16,159 bases of DNA from Flavobacteriia bacterium (GTDB lineage: Bacteria > Bacteroidota > Bacteroidia > Flavobacteriales > Flavobacteriaceae): positions 1 to 16,159 of the forward strand of contig DRQI01000242.1 of NCBI GenBank assembly GCA_011330545.1, written 5' to 3'. Shown in pieces: positions 7,901-15,429 of this stretch (position 1 is the stretch's first letter; every line of letters starts with the position of its first letter). A program made the position numbers and the translations under genes. The notes beneath the pieces are model-generated. The model was given only the letters and a program-made list of their open reading frames with translations. It was not told the DNA's origin and made no database searches.

Positions 7901-8847
7901 ATACCTTTTTTAGTGCCAATCCATAAACTGCCATTTTTAGTAGAAAAATAAGATAATATTGTATTTTCGGTTTCGGGATTAAAATTTAAGAAAGAAGCTA
8001 TTTCGTTCTGTTTAAAATTATAAAATTTAATGCCTTTTTTTGAGGATAATAAAAAATTATTATTAAAGGCATATAACTTTTTAGAACCCCAAAGTGTAGT
8101 ATTTGATTTTTCTACATTTAGTTTATGTTTTTGTATAATTTTTATAGTATCATTTTCTATGTGGTACTTCGTAATATTATTTTTATATAATGCATAAAAG
8201 TAATTTAATTTTGCATCGGTTTTATTGATAGATAATTCTCCGTTTAGTTCTATTTTTTTTAATTTTTTTGTTCTTAAATTATACAAATAAGATTTCTTTT
8301 TACTTATTAAAATTGCATAATTATTACCTAGTGAAATTATTTGCTCAAAATAATATTTGTTTAGATAATTAAAAGATTCATAAGGTTTTTCAGCTAGTAA
8401 AAGGCCTTTATCCGTAGCCACTAAAAGGGAGTTATTTATGATATTAATACTTTTAATAATTTTTGGTATTTCACCGTTGATTTTAAAAGATTGATCAAAT
8501 TTTTCGCTAACCGGATGAAGCCTTTGTAACCCGCCACCTACTGTCCCTAACCATAGAAAGCCGTTATCATCTTTTTTTATGATTCGTACCCAATTACTTG
8601 CTAAACCACCTTTTTCAAAAGGTAAACTATAATATTTTTTAAAAGTTTTGCCATCAAATCTATTTAGGCCATTTTGTGTCCCAATCCATAAATATCCTTG
8701 TTCATCTAATTGAAAACAAGAAACCCAATTAGAAGATAATCCGTTTTTAACAGTATAATTATCTACAATGTTATTTTGGCCAATACTTTTGAAAAAGAGT
8801 AATAACGTAAGTGTTATACAAAATACTATTTTTTTTGCTTGATTCAT
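4984..8847 (-). CDS. Hybrid two-component system sensor-regulator (Reg_prop, Y_Y_Y, kinase, receiver, AraC)
   Basis: This 1287-residue protein combines sensor, kinase, receiver and transcription factor. Order: signal peptide/anchor (1-24, ending SIGQ); periplasmic two-component propeller repeats (about 30-630, e.g. 'NGLSSNWVSCFQLDEQGYLW' then IGTQNGL); Y_Y_Y domain (about 635-725); transmembrane helix (about 742-764); HisKA with phospho-accepting His794 in EISHEIKTPL; HATPase with N-box 902-916, DTGKGI at 939 and GSGIGMS at 967; receiver with acidic pair D1038/D1039, phospho-acceptor D1081, S1111 and K1133; AraC helix-turn-helix pair (about 1195-1280). All key catalytic residues are present. 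In Bacteroidota these regulators sense a glycan breakdown product, and the AraC domain activates nearby uptake genes. Here the gene directly downstream, same strand, is a lipoprotein operon, its likely target. Propeller motifs are weak between about residues 130 and 300, as is common in the family. Confidence 0.95.
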   Translation of the reverse strand: MNQAKKIVFCITLTLLLFFKSIGQNNIVDNYTVKNGLSSNWVSCFQLDEQGYLWIGTQNGLNRFDGKTFKKYYSLPFEKGGLASNWVRIIKKDDNGFLWLGTVGGGLQRLHPVSEKFDQSFKINGEIPKIIKSINIINNSLLVATDKGLLLAEKPYESFNYLNKYYFEQIISLGNNYAILISKKKSYLYNLRTKKLKKIELNGELSINKTDAKLNYFYALYKNNITKYHIENDTIKIIQKHKLNVEKSNTTLWGSKKLYAFNNNFLLSSKKGIKFYNFKQNEIASFLNFNPETENTILSYFSTKNGSLWIGTKKGIFYLDKNSNTYKNANNGWQFIPQKGIREIYLDNNYLWIANKDGLVRYAKNGSSKKIVSGNITALRFYKNYLYVAGRNNKKQNYFWQINLKSNQKKGFSLSAYGTNGRIWKILPFKDKIFIGGSYNFLLFNTEDITLKSLKNKSNSQFSSTVIADMLVYKKDIWIATMEGLYILKNGDLNHIKNIQANKKNGLTNNIVFDLHNYKDTLYLATENGLHRYNNNNGTFKNWNVKNGLTDPKLLTIESDNLGNLWLGTNSKGLFKFNIKTETFTNFNKKYGLSSDEFLLSSSFSKGNQLFFGTENKIVTFNAKNLNLLKENNNPLIVESIFSDNENEKFKFDLNKKIVLPYNYGNLNIKFTLPNCFNPEETNYSYKINGLYKSWINIDNNNSFSLVNMPPGHYNLELKANNQLFKPNKKNIEIVVKKPFYNTFLAWLIYFILLTGLIYYFYIEFKSRIIATNKINNLKEINKVKSKLYAEISHEIKTPLTLIKGNTSILAKKEITEEQKKAINAIKRSSKELLSLVNQMLDLAAIDVKKFELNYATKDVVLFLKQCISLFESRAANHKKKLLFKSETESLISSIDVQNLKKVIFNLISNALKFTPQNGTITLELLIPNSSSFIIKVSDTGKGIEPEHLPKIFDRYYKTFDLANNLGSGIGMSLSKEIIQLMDGKITVDSIVNQGTTFTITLPVQQSESSINPENDTGLSQPNSKVTLNKEFYLVVVDDNESLLDYYRDILNETYHVTYFKNGERALQYVKKNRCDFILSDAIMPIMDGFELCKELRKDWTTSHIPFIMVSALSNLENKKEGYKLGIDAYLEKPFEEQELLAVIQNLLNKQKLRARYFKKYFNVEKEVNALLAPKDLDFIEKLHNIVFNKDKIINIESLAQELGLSRSQLHRKIRMLTEMSTTEYINHIRIEKAKQLLLHTRLDINEIAYQIGYSDSGYFIKIFKKKLNSTPKNWREMQQKPTSDSK

Positions 8848-8922
8848 TAAAAATTATCGATTAATATCGCTATACCACAATAAGACTATAATTATAATTA
8901 TTCAGTGCCACAATTTCTCAAA
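8848..8922 (-). promoter_or_regulatory. Short intergenic region upstream of the hybrid regulator gene
   Basis: These 75 AT-rich bases between the TerC gene stop and the regulator start must contain the regulator's own promoter if it is not read through from TerC. On the minus strand an ATTGTGG heptamer occurs twice, 33 bases apart, flanking a TAATTATAATTA palindrome. No clear -7/-33 pair and no strong terminator hairpin were found. Confidence 0.3.
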
Positions 8923-9753
8923 TTAAGATTCTTTACCACTTCTAGTTTTGCTATCGTCAGTACTATCTTTTGCAATCAACAAATTCTTTTGATACTTACC
9001 TTGTATCACATCAACTAAAACCAATACGGTAATTACAAAATAGAAAGTGGTTTTACTCATGGGCGTTACCGCATTGTTGAATAAATATAAGTGTGCTAAA
9101 TGGCCTCCTTCTGACAAAAGCATAATGCCTACAATTAATAAAACAAAAAGCCCGAGTACTTCATACATCCTGTTTTTTTGGAGAAAATTAGCCACTTTGT
9201 CGGCCAATGCAATCATAATGACGCCTCCTAATATAATAGCAATAGTCATCAAAATTAATTGCGGGACGTATTCCATGCCACTTGTCAATGCCATAGCACT
9301 TAAAATAGAATCGAAAGAAAATACCAAATTCATAATAACAATCCAAAAAATAACCATTTTTTCAGATAGTTTTCTATCATCGTCGGTTTCTTTGTGCTCT
9401 TGTATGAGCATCATGTGCCAAATTTCTTTAACCGCCGTGTAAATGATAAATATACCACCTCCTAAAACAATGATACTGTGTATGTTAAATTCAAATTCTA
9501 AAATATTATTGCCGTGTAAACTCACAAAAGGTTTTTGAAAATACTGTATTAGCGACATCAGCGCGAAGAGCAATAAAATACGTAAGATAATGGCAAGGCC
9601 AACTCCCATTTTTCGCACATAACTTTGACGCTTTTCAGGAGCCTTTTTTGATTCTAACGAAATGTACAAAAGATTGTCAAACCCTAAAACCGCTTGTAGT
9701 AAAATAAGCATTAATAAAGTAAAAAGACTGTGAAAAGATAATAATTGATCCAT
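8923..9753 (-). CDS. TerC-family integral membrane protein
   Basis: This is a 276-residue inner-membrane protein with about seven hydrophobic helices (roughly 8-30, 50-70, 93-113, 132-152, 165-187, 198-214, 235-252). The diagnostic TerC motifs are present: 'AVLGFDNLLYISL' with Asp26 in helix 1 and 'VFSFDSILSAMALT' with Asp148 in helix 4. These intramembrane acids are conserved in a family now linked to metal ion (notably manganese) export and assistance to secreted metalloenzymes. The tellurite resistance name comes from a distant relative in ter operons, and no other ter gene is visible here. A charged C-terminal tail (about 253-276) is probably cytoplasmic. It follows the 502-residue secreted protein gene by 42 bases and may be the last gene of the polA transcript. 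The true substrate cannot be read from the sequence. Confidence 0.92.
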   Translation of the reverse strand: MDQLLSFHSLFTLLMLILLQAVLGFDNLLYISLESKKAPEKRQSYVRKMGVGLAIILRILLLFALMSLIQYFQKPFVSLHGNNILEFEFNIHSIIVLGGGIFIIYTAVKEIWHMMLIQEHKETDDDRKLSEKMVIFWIVIMNLVFSFDSILSAMALTSGMEYVPQLILMTIAIILGGVIMIALADKVANFLQKNRMYEVLGLFVLLIVGIMLLSEGGHLAHLYLFNNAVTPMSKTTFYFVITVLVLVDVIQGKYQKNLLIAKDSTDDSKTRSGKES

Positions 9754-9795
9754 GGCTATGACTATAGATTAATAAAAATGATGTGTTTAGAATGA

Positions 9796-11304
9796 TTAGT
9801 TCTTTGCTTCTAATATCATCAATCGTTTTCTGTTTTTAGAATGGTTAAACATAATAAATTTTCCGTCCCTAAAACTACCTGAATAAGGGATGTATCTCGT
9901 CTTGCCTTTATTTTCTTGAATTACTTCACGTGTTACATTTCCATCCTTATCATACACAAAATCATAAAGTACAGACGATTCAAACCAGCTTTTAGAGACT
10001 TTTACCCTACCGTCTTTCTTTTCTTTGAGATTTTTTCCCGAGTTTAAAAAAATATGTAATTTATCGCGATAGGTAAATGCATAATACGAAGGCGAGCCGT
10101 CTTTTTTAAAGATACTTCTTCCCCATTCTAACTTTCCTTCCGTATTAAATTTTAAGATTAAAATATCGTCATAATGATAAGTAGTCGCCCAATAACCACC
10201 ACCATTCATACCGTTAGAAACATACGATTGGGTTACATAAAACTCTTCGGCCACAATATATACGTTGCCAAATTCATCTTCTAAAAAATAGTCCAAATAA
10301 AAACTTCGCAACTCTTTTTTACTCTTTTTTACGGCTTTTCTATACCCGTAAATGCCTTCGTATACTTCTTTGGGCAGTTTAAAACTCTTTTTTTCAAGAA
10401 CAGCTAAGGTATTATTGTCAATTTTAATCTGTATAATGCCTTTGATTCTACCTGACCGTTCCTCAGAATAAAAACCCACAAAATTCATGGTGTCTTCTTT
10501 AAAAATAATTCTGAGCGATTCAATATATTCTTGTTCGCCAAGTGCTATGTGTTGTGTTTCAATAGACTCTTTATTTATCTTATTTAATACAAATGTATAA
10601 TTGGCCTTGTTGTCTTTTTTGTCTTTTCTTCCTTTGATGTATTCTTTTCCCAGGTTATAAATATTTCCCGAATTATCAATGGCCATATCACTTGATTGGA
10701 AGAATTTTTCTTCATTGCTGTAATATTCTTTGGTATACAATAATTGTAGGGTTTGGGCATCAAAAACATGGATAAGGTAAGAATTGATATTCTTTTTAAT
10801 ATTATCGGTAGCAATGGCTAAAAACTGTTCGTTCGGCGAGATAGAAAAATTAGTTTGCCGTTTATTTTGGCCCGAAAAAAGCAATTGCCTCTTTTCAACC
10901 GTAGTGTTGTATAATTCTATTTTTTTATAGGTTTCGTCGACAATATTCAACAAGTGGCAACTTATAACCCTTTCGGTTTTAGTAGGGCTGAAAACGGTGA
11001 AAATTTTTAGGGTATTGCCATAAAATAGTTCCCCTACAATCGATTCCCTTTTATTAAGTGGTGCCTCATAATTAAAAACTATGTTGGCCTTATTGTCATA
11101 AATCTCAAAGATTAAATTTTTAAAGGTTGACCTGGCAACTATCGTTTCATTAGTATCAGTGGTGTAAACGGCTTCAACTACGGTTGTTTTGTTTTTATCC
11201 TTAAACTTTTGGCTTTCGGTAATGTTAAAATAAGTGCTTTGGGCAACTAAGCCGGTGTAACACAGTGCCATATAGGCAATACAAATAATGGTTGATTTTT
11301 TCAC
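9796..11304 (-). CDS. Secreted protein of unknown function, probable beta-propeller
   Basis: This is a 502-residue exported protein with a signal peptide ending TGLVAQ (about residue 22). The start codon is GTG at 11304; the next in-frame ATG falls inside the signal peptide, so the GTG start is well supported. I do not recognise a named family. The sequence is dominated by beta-strand repeats of the kind seen in WD40/NHL-like propellers, e.g. 'SPNEQFLAIATDN', 'SSDMAIDNSGNIYNLGKEY', 'LEDEFGNVYIVAEEFY', 'DDILILKFNTEGKLEWGRSI' and 'YRDKLHIFLNSG'. A Gly-rich loop (NGMNGGGYW) lies in the middle. No enzyme motif is seen. Only 12 bases separate it from the polA stop, so it is probably co-transcribed with polA although no functional link is evident. 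Confidence 0.8.
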   Translation of the reverse strand: MKKSTIICIAYMALCYTGLVAQSTYFNITESQKFKDKNKTTVVEAVYTTDTNETIVARSTFKNLIFEIYDNKANIVFNYEAPLNKRESIVGELFYGNTLKIFTVFSPTKTERVISCHLLNIVDETYKKIELYNTTVEKRQLLFSGQNKRQTNFSISPNEQFLAIATDNIKKNINSYLIHVFDAQTLQLLYTKEYYSNEEKFFQSSDMAIDNSGNIYNLGKEYIKGRKDKKDNKANYTFVLNKINKESIETQHIALGEQEYIESLRIIFKEDTMNFVGFYSEERSGRIKGIIQIKIDNNTLAVLEKKSFKLPKEVYEGIYGYRKAVKKSKKELRSFYLDYFLEDEFGNVYIVAEEFYVTQSYVSNGMNGGGYWATTYHYDDILILKFNTEGKLEWGRSIFKKDGSPSYYAFTYRDKLHIFLNSGKNLKEKKDGRVKVSKSWFESSVLYDFVYDKDGNVTREVIQENKGKTRYIPYSGSFRDGKFIMFNHSKNRKRLMILEAKN

Positions 11305-11316
11305 AATTTTTTAATT

Positions 11317-14166
11317 TTAATGTGCTTCCAGCCAGTTGTCGCCTACTCCCATTTCTACATTTAAGGGAACGGTTAACTGAAAAGCATTTTCCATTTCGTT
11401 TTTTATAATAGGTTTTATAATAGTTAATTCGTCTTTATGGACATCAAAAACCAATTCGTCATGTACCTGTAAGAGCATTTTACTGTTAAAATTTTCTTTT
11501 TGAAATCGGTTATAGATATTAATCATGGCTAATTTAATAATATCTGCGGCACTTCCTTGTATCGGTGCATTTACGGCATTTCGTTCAGCACCGCCACGAA
11601 CTACGGCATTTCTCGAATTGATATCTTTTAAGTACCGGCGCCTTCCTAAGACGGTTTCTACATAGCCGTTCTCTCGGGCAAAATGAATCTGACGGTCTAT
11701 ATACGACCTGAGTTTCGGATAGGTTTCATAATAGGTATCTATCAATTCTTTGGCTTCACTGCGCGTGAGTGTGGTTTGATTGCTCAAGCCGAAAGCAGAA
11801 ACCCCATAGATAATTCCGAAATTTACCGTTTTTGCATTGCTGCGTTGTTCGCGGGTTACTTCGCTTAACGGTACGCCAAAAACTTTGGCGGCTGTTGAAG
11901 CATGGATATCTTCACCGTTTTTAAAGGCTTGTATCATATTATCTTCTTCACTGAGTGCTGCTATAATGCGGAGTTCTATTTGAGAATAATCAGCCGATAG
12001 AAGTTTGTAATTTTCATTTCTGGGAATAAATGCCTTACGCACTTGCCGCCCTCTTTCGGTACGAATAGGGATATTCTGTAAATTCGGATTATTAGAACTC
12101 AGCCTCCCTGTAGCGGCAACGGCTTGTGCATAGACCGTATGAATCCTGTTGGTTTTAGGGTTTATCTCATTGGGCAATGCATCTAAATAAGTACTTTGTA
12201 ATTTTTTATACTGCCGATACATCAAAACATTGGCAACAATAGGATGCTCTTTTGACAAATATGACAATACGTCTTCAGCGGTAGAATATTGTCCGGTTTT
12301 AGTTTTTTTAGGCTTGTCGACTAATTTTAATTTGTCAAAAAGGATGTCACCCAATTGTTTGGGAGAAGCTATATTAAAGGTTTCACCGGCTTGATTGTAA
12401 ATTTCTGCCTCTAACCGTTCAATATCTTTGGTCAATTCTTTTGAGAGCTCTGCTAAAAAACTTTTATCAATTTTAATACCTTCAATTTCCATGGCTGCCA
12501 GTACTTTTACCAAAGGCAACTCTACGTCGTTAAACAGTTTTTCAAGGTTGGCAGAAGCCAATTCTTTTTCAAAATACTCTTTCAATTGTAACGTAATATC
12601 AGCGTCTTCAACGGCATATTCGGTTTGTTTTTCGAGGCCTACGGTTCGCATAGAAAGCTGGTTTTTTCCTTTTTTACCAATCAATTCGGTAATAGAAACG
12701 GGTTGGTAGTTTAGGTAGGTCTCGGCTAGAATATCCATATTGTGGCGCATATCGGGGTTTATCAAATAATGCGCTATCATGGTGTCAAAGAGTTTGCCTT
12801 TTACCGCAATATTGTAGTTGGAAAGTACTTTAATGTCGTATTTTATATTCTGTCCTATTTTTTGGATGTTTTCATTTTCAAAAAAAGGTAAAAACTCTTC
12901 TAATATCTGTTGGGTTTCGGCTTGATTTTCCGGAAAAGACACATAATATCCTTTTCCTTTTTCCCAAGAAAAAGCAATGCCTATCAATGCTACTTCTAAG
13001 GCTTTTAAACCGGTAGTTTCGGTATCAAAGCAAACCGATTTTTGTTGTAAAAGTTGTTCGAGTAAGAGTTTTCGCGAAAGTTGACTGTCTACAAATTGAT
13101 AAAAATGGTCGGTATTGTTGATGGTTTTATATCCGCTGGCCGTGGTTTCTTCGGTGACATTTCCACTTCCGGGAGCGGCAAATAAATCGAATTGATGCCC
13201 TGTTTGCTCTGTACGAATTTTTCCTGAAGCCGAAGAACTTTTAGAAGAAACGGTTGTAGCAGTTTCGATGCCTTTTTCTTCTTTAGGGGCAAATGTTTTT
13301 ACTAGATTTTCCGTCAAACGCCGAAATTCTAATTCGTTAAAAATTTCTTTTATCTTCTGAATATCGGGTGTATTGAGTTCAAAATTTTCTTCATGAAATT
13401 CTACAGGAACATCTAACATGATGGTCGCCAGTTTTTTAGAAAGCAAACCCAATTCGGCATTGGCTTCCACTTTTTCTTTCATCTTTCCTTTGAGCTCATG
13501 GCTGTGTTCTAACAAGCCTTCAATACTACCATAAGCGGCTAGAAATTTTTTTGCCGTTTTATCGCCTACTCCGGGCAGGCCCGGAATGTTGTCTATGGCA
13601 TCGCCTTTCATAGCTAAAAAATCAATGACTTGTTCGGGGCGCTCTACTTCAAAATTTTGTTGTACTTCGGGGATACCCCAAACATCATAACCTCCGCCAA
13701 AACGGGGTTTGTACATAAAGATATTTTCACTGACCAGTTGCGCAAAATCTTTGTCGGGGGTTACCATAAAAGTTTGATAGCCTTCTTTTTCGGCTTTTTT
13801 TGCCAGCGTGCCGATAATATCATCAGCTTCATAGCCTTCTTTAACGATAATCGGAATGTGCATGGCTTTTAAAATAGATTCGATATAAGGCACGGCAATG
13901 CGAATGGCTTCAGGGGTTTCATCACGATTGGCTTTGTAATCAGAAAACATTTCTACCCTATCAACACTACCACCCCTGTCAAAACACACGGCTAAATGGT
14001 CAGGGCGCTCGCGCTTGATAACGTCTAATAATGAATTCATAAAACCCATAATAGCCGAAGTGTCTAAACCTTTTGAATTGATTCTGGGGTTCTTAATAAA
14101 AGCGTAATAACCTCTAAAAATCAAGGCATAGGCATCAACTAAAAATAAGCGTTTTTTTTCTGACAT
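11317..14166 (-). CDS. polA: DNA polymerase I
   Basis: This is a 949-residue repair and Okazaki-fragment polymerase acting in the cytoplasm. Domains: N-terminal 5'-3' exonuclease (about 1-290, 'FLVDAYALIFRGYYAF', 'EGYEADDIIGT', 'GDAIDNIPGLPGVGDKTA'); a linker; 3'-5' proofreading exonuclease (about 375-540) with Asp381/Glu383 in CFDTETTG, 'GQNIKYD' and 'YAVEDADIT'; and the polymerase domain with 'TGRLSSNNPNLQNIP', motif A 'LSADYSQIELR' (Asp726), motif B 'RSNAKTVNFGIIYG' and motif C QVHDELVF (Asp903). All three active sites look intact, including proofreading, which many bacterial PolA proteins lack. The open frame begins four codons earlier (ATG at 14178). I chose the ATG at 14166 because the protein then starts MSEKKRLFL as in relatives, and because a -7-like box at 14190-14197 would leave almost no leader for the earlier start. 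It appears to lead a transcript with the 502-residue secreted protein gene and the TerC gene. Confidence 0.98.
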   Translation of the reverse strand: MSEKKRLFLVDAYALIFRGYYAFIKNPRINSKGLDTSAIMGFMNSLLDVIKRERPDHLAVCFDRGGSVDRVEMFSDYKANRDETPEAIRIAVPYIESILKAMHIPIIVKEGYEADDIIGTLAKKAEKEGYQTFMVTPDKDFAQLVSENIFMYKPRFGGGYDVWGIPEVQQNFEVERPEQVIDFLAMKGDAIDNIPGLPGVGDKTAKKFLAAYGSIEGLLEHSHELKGKMKEKVEANAELGLLSKKLATIMLDVPVEFHEENFELNTPDIQKIKEIFNELEFRRLTENLVKTFAPKEEKGIETATTVSSKSSSASGKIRTEQTGHQFDLFAAPGSGNVTEETTASGYKTINNTDHFYQFVDSQLSRKLLLEQLLQQKSVCFDTETTGLKALEVALIGIAFSWEKGKGYYVSFPENQAETQQILEEFLPFFENENIQKIGQNIKYDIKVLSNYNIAVKGKLFDTMIAHYLINPDMRHNMDILAETYLNYQPVSITELIGKKGKNQLSMRTVGLEKQTEYAVEDADITLQLKEYFEKELASANLEKLFNDVELPLVKVLAAMEIEGIKIDKSFLAELSKELTKDIERLEAEIYNQAGETFNIASPKQLGDILFDKLKLVDKPKKTKTGQYSTAEDVLSYLSKEHPIVANVLMYRQYKKLQSTYLDALPNEINPKTNRIHTVYAQAVAATGRLSSNNPNLQNIPIRTERGRQVRKAFIPRNENYKLLSADYSQIELRIIAALSEEDNMIQAFKNGEDIHASTAAKVFGVPLSEVTREQRSNAKTVNFGIIYGVSAFGLSNQTTLTRSEAKELIDTYYETYPKLRSYIDRQIHFARENGYVETVLGRRRYLKDINSRNAVVRGGAERNAVNAPIQGSAADIIKLAMINIYNRFQKENFNSKMLLQVHDELVFDVHKDELTIIKPIIKNEMENAFQLTVPLNVEMGVGDNWLEAH

Positions 14167-14189
14167 AATGTGTGGCATTGATAGAAATT

Positions 14190-14197
14190 CAAAACTA
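14190..14197 (-). promoter_or_regulatory. polA: Possible -7 element for polA
   Basis: On the minus strand these bases read TAGTTTTG, matching TAnnTTTG. The position implies a transcript start about 15 to 20 bases upstream of the ATG at 14166. No good -33 TTG is visible, so the call is tentative. Confidence 0.35.
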
Positions 14198-14237
14198 CGA
14201 AGAATGTTTTAGATAGCCTTAAAAAATAAAATAGCAT

Positions 14238-14272
14238 TAGGCCTAACAGGTTTTAAAAAACTGTTAGGCCTA
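14238..14272 (-). terminator. Hairpin terminator of the glycosylasparaginase gene
   Basis: The perfect 12-bp stem taggcctaacag (14238-14249) pairs with ctgttaggccta (14261-14272) around an 11-base T/A loop. It begins 14 bases beyond the stop codon of the minus-strand gene at 14286. Reading leftward it is followed after a few bases by T-rich sequence (TATTTTATTTTTT), as expected for an intrinsic terminator. It separates that gene from the polA promoter region. Confidence 0.8.
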
Positions 14273-14285
14273 TACTCATTTAAAG

Positions 14286-15296
14286 TTATTTTACGTAGTA
14301 ATCTGAAGGTAAGTTTTCATTTTTATCATCATTGAATTTCGACATGCTAAATCCTTTATGGATAGCATAAAATCCCGTTTCGCCTTTTTTATTCATGGCG
14401 ATATAGCCTACTTGAAAATTTTTGTAATTGCTATCGGGTTTGTTTACAATCCTACCGATGGCTTCTTCACAGGCTTCTTGTGGTGTTTTGCCTTGGCGCA
14501 TCAATTCAACAATTAAAAAACTGCCTACGGTCTTTAATACTTCTTCACCCAAACCGGTGGCAACGGCGGCACCCACTTCATTATCAACAAACAAACCGGC
14601 ACCAATAATGGGCGAATCGCCAACGCGCCCGGCCATTTTATAGGCCAATCCGCTAGTGGTGCAAGCTCCTGAAATATCGCCGTTGTTATCCATGGCAAGG
14701 ATACCGATGGTATCGTGGTTTTCTATATTGATTTTCGGGTGGTAATTCGATTTTGTTTTCCATGCTTCCCATTCTTTTTTGGAGGCTTCGGTGAGTAAGT
14801 TTTCGGCTTTAAAGCCATTTTCCAAGGCAAATTTTTCTGCCCCTTTTCCGGCAAGGATACAATGTGGCGTATCTTCCATTACTTTTCTTGCAACCGAAAT
14901 AGCATGGGTAATATGTTCTAGGTCAACTACAGCTCCGTAATTCCCGTTTTTATTAATGATACAGGCATCAAGGGTCACATGGCCGTCTCTGTCTGGGCGC
15001 CCGCCATTGCCAACGGTTTGATTTTTTTTATCGGCTTCGGCTATCTTGCAACCTTGTTCAACGGCATCTAATGAGGAGCTGTTTTTTTTGAGTTCTTCCC
15101 ATGCTCGTTGGGTAGATTGCCTTACATCCCAAGTGGCAATAACTAAAGGCAATGGTACTTTTGTTTTTTTATCTATCACTGCAGCAGAAGATGAGTTGTC
15201 TTTTGGAGAATTTGTGGCACAATGGGCGAGTGTATTCCCTACGGCGAGGGCTACTCCGGTTAAAGAAGCATTTTTGATAAAATTTCTACGTTTCAT
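14286..15296 (-). CDS. N4-(beta-N-acetylglucosaminyl)-L-asparaginase (glycosylasparaginase), Tat-exported
   Basis: This 336-residue Ntn-hydrolase cleaves the GlcNAc-Asn bond, the last step of N-glycoprotein breakdown. The N-terminus is a twin-arginine signal (KRRNFIKNASLTGVALAVG). Family motifs: 'VGNGGRPDRDGHVTLDA' (95-111), then HDTIG, whose Thr196 becomes the nucleophile after self-cleavage into alpha (about 1-195) and beta chains. Downstream Thr214, Arg224, Asp227, Thr247 and Gly248 stand at the same distances from the nucleophile as in the classical Flavobacterium meningosepticum enzyme (Thr152, Thr170, Arg180, Asp183, Thr203, Gly204), and Trp56 matches its Trp11. A Cys26 (LAHC) is a poor lipobox. 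I chose the ATG at 15296; the longer frame from TTG at 15329 would put eleven extra residues before the Tat motif and read through a palindrome. It acts in the periplasm. It is divergent from cutC. Confidence 0.96.
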   Translation of the reverse strand: MKRRNFIKNASLTGVALAVGNTLAHCATNSPKDNSSSAAVIDKKTKVPLPLVIATWDVRQSTQRAWEELKKNSSSLDAVEQGCKIAEADKKNQTVGNGGRPDRDGHVTLDACIINKNGNYGAVVDLEHITHAISVARKVMEDTPHCILAGKGAEKFALENGFKAENLLTEASKKEWEAWKTKSNYHPKINIENHDTIGILAMDNNGDISGACTTSGLAYKMAGRVGDSPIIGAGLFVDNEVGAAVATGLGEEVLKTVGSFLIVELMRQGKTPQEACEEAIGRIVNKPDSNYKNFQVGYIAMNKKGETGFYAIHKGFSMSKFNDDKNENLPSDYYVK

Positions 15297-15313
15297 AATG
15301 ATTTGTTTTTTTG

Positions 15314-15325
15314 CTTGCCGGCAAG
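15314..15325. repeat. Perfect 12-bp GC-rich palindrome between divergent genes
   Basis: cttgccggcaag is its own reverse complement. It lies 17 bases upstream of the glycosylasparaginase ATG in otherwise AT-rich DNA. It could be an operator for a dimeric regulator acting on one or both divergent genes, or a copy of a dispersed short palindrome. Confidence 0.5.
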
Positions 15326-15350
15326 ACAAGAGTGCTTAAGTGCAAGTCAA

Positions 15351-15358
15351 TAATTTTG
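15351..15358 (+). promoter_or_regulatory. cutC: Possible -7 element for cutC
   Basis: taattttg matches the Bacteroidota TAnnTTTG -7 consensus and lies 71 bases upstream of the cutC ATG. No -33 TTG is at the right distance. Weak call. No comparable box was found for the divergent asparaginase gene. Confidence 0.25.
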
Positions 15359-15429
15359 TTGTAAAAAATTAAAAAAATAAAAACTTGAGTATTTATTGTT
15401 TAGATTAGCAAGATAAGAAAAACTAAGGG

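Noticed and set aside
8848..8922. ATTGTGG direct repeats as a regulator binding site
   Set aside because: Seven bases repeated twice in a 75-base AT-rich region is suggestive but not distinguishable from chance; it is noted only in the intergenic entry.
9047..9442. Plus-strand 131-codon open frame inside the TerC gene
   Set aside because: It is antisense to a clearly real membrane protein and its translation has no recognisable domain or codon character of a gene.
8923..9753. A tellurite-resistance operon
   Set aside because: Only one TerC-family gene is present; TerB, TerD or TerZ homologues are absent, so a stress-island reading is unsupported.
15297..15329. Longer glycosylasparaginase start at TTG 15329
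   Set aside because: It would place eleven residues before the twin-arginine motif and run through the palindrome; the ATG at 15296 gives a standard Tat signal.
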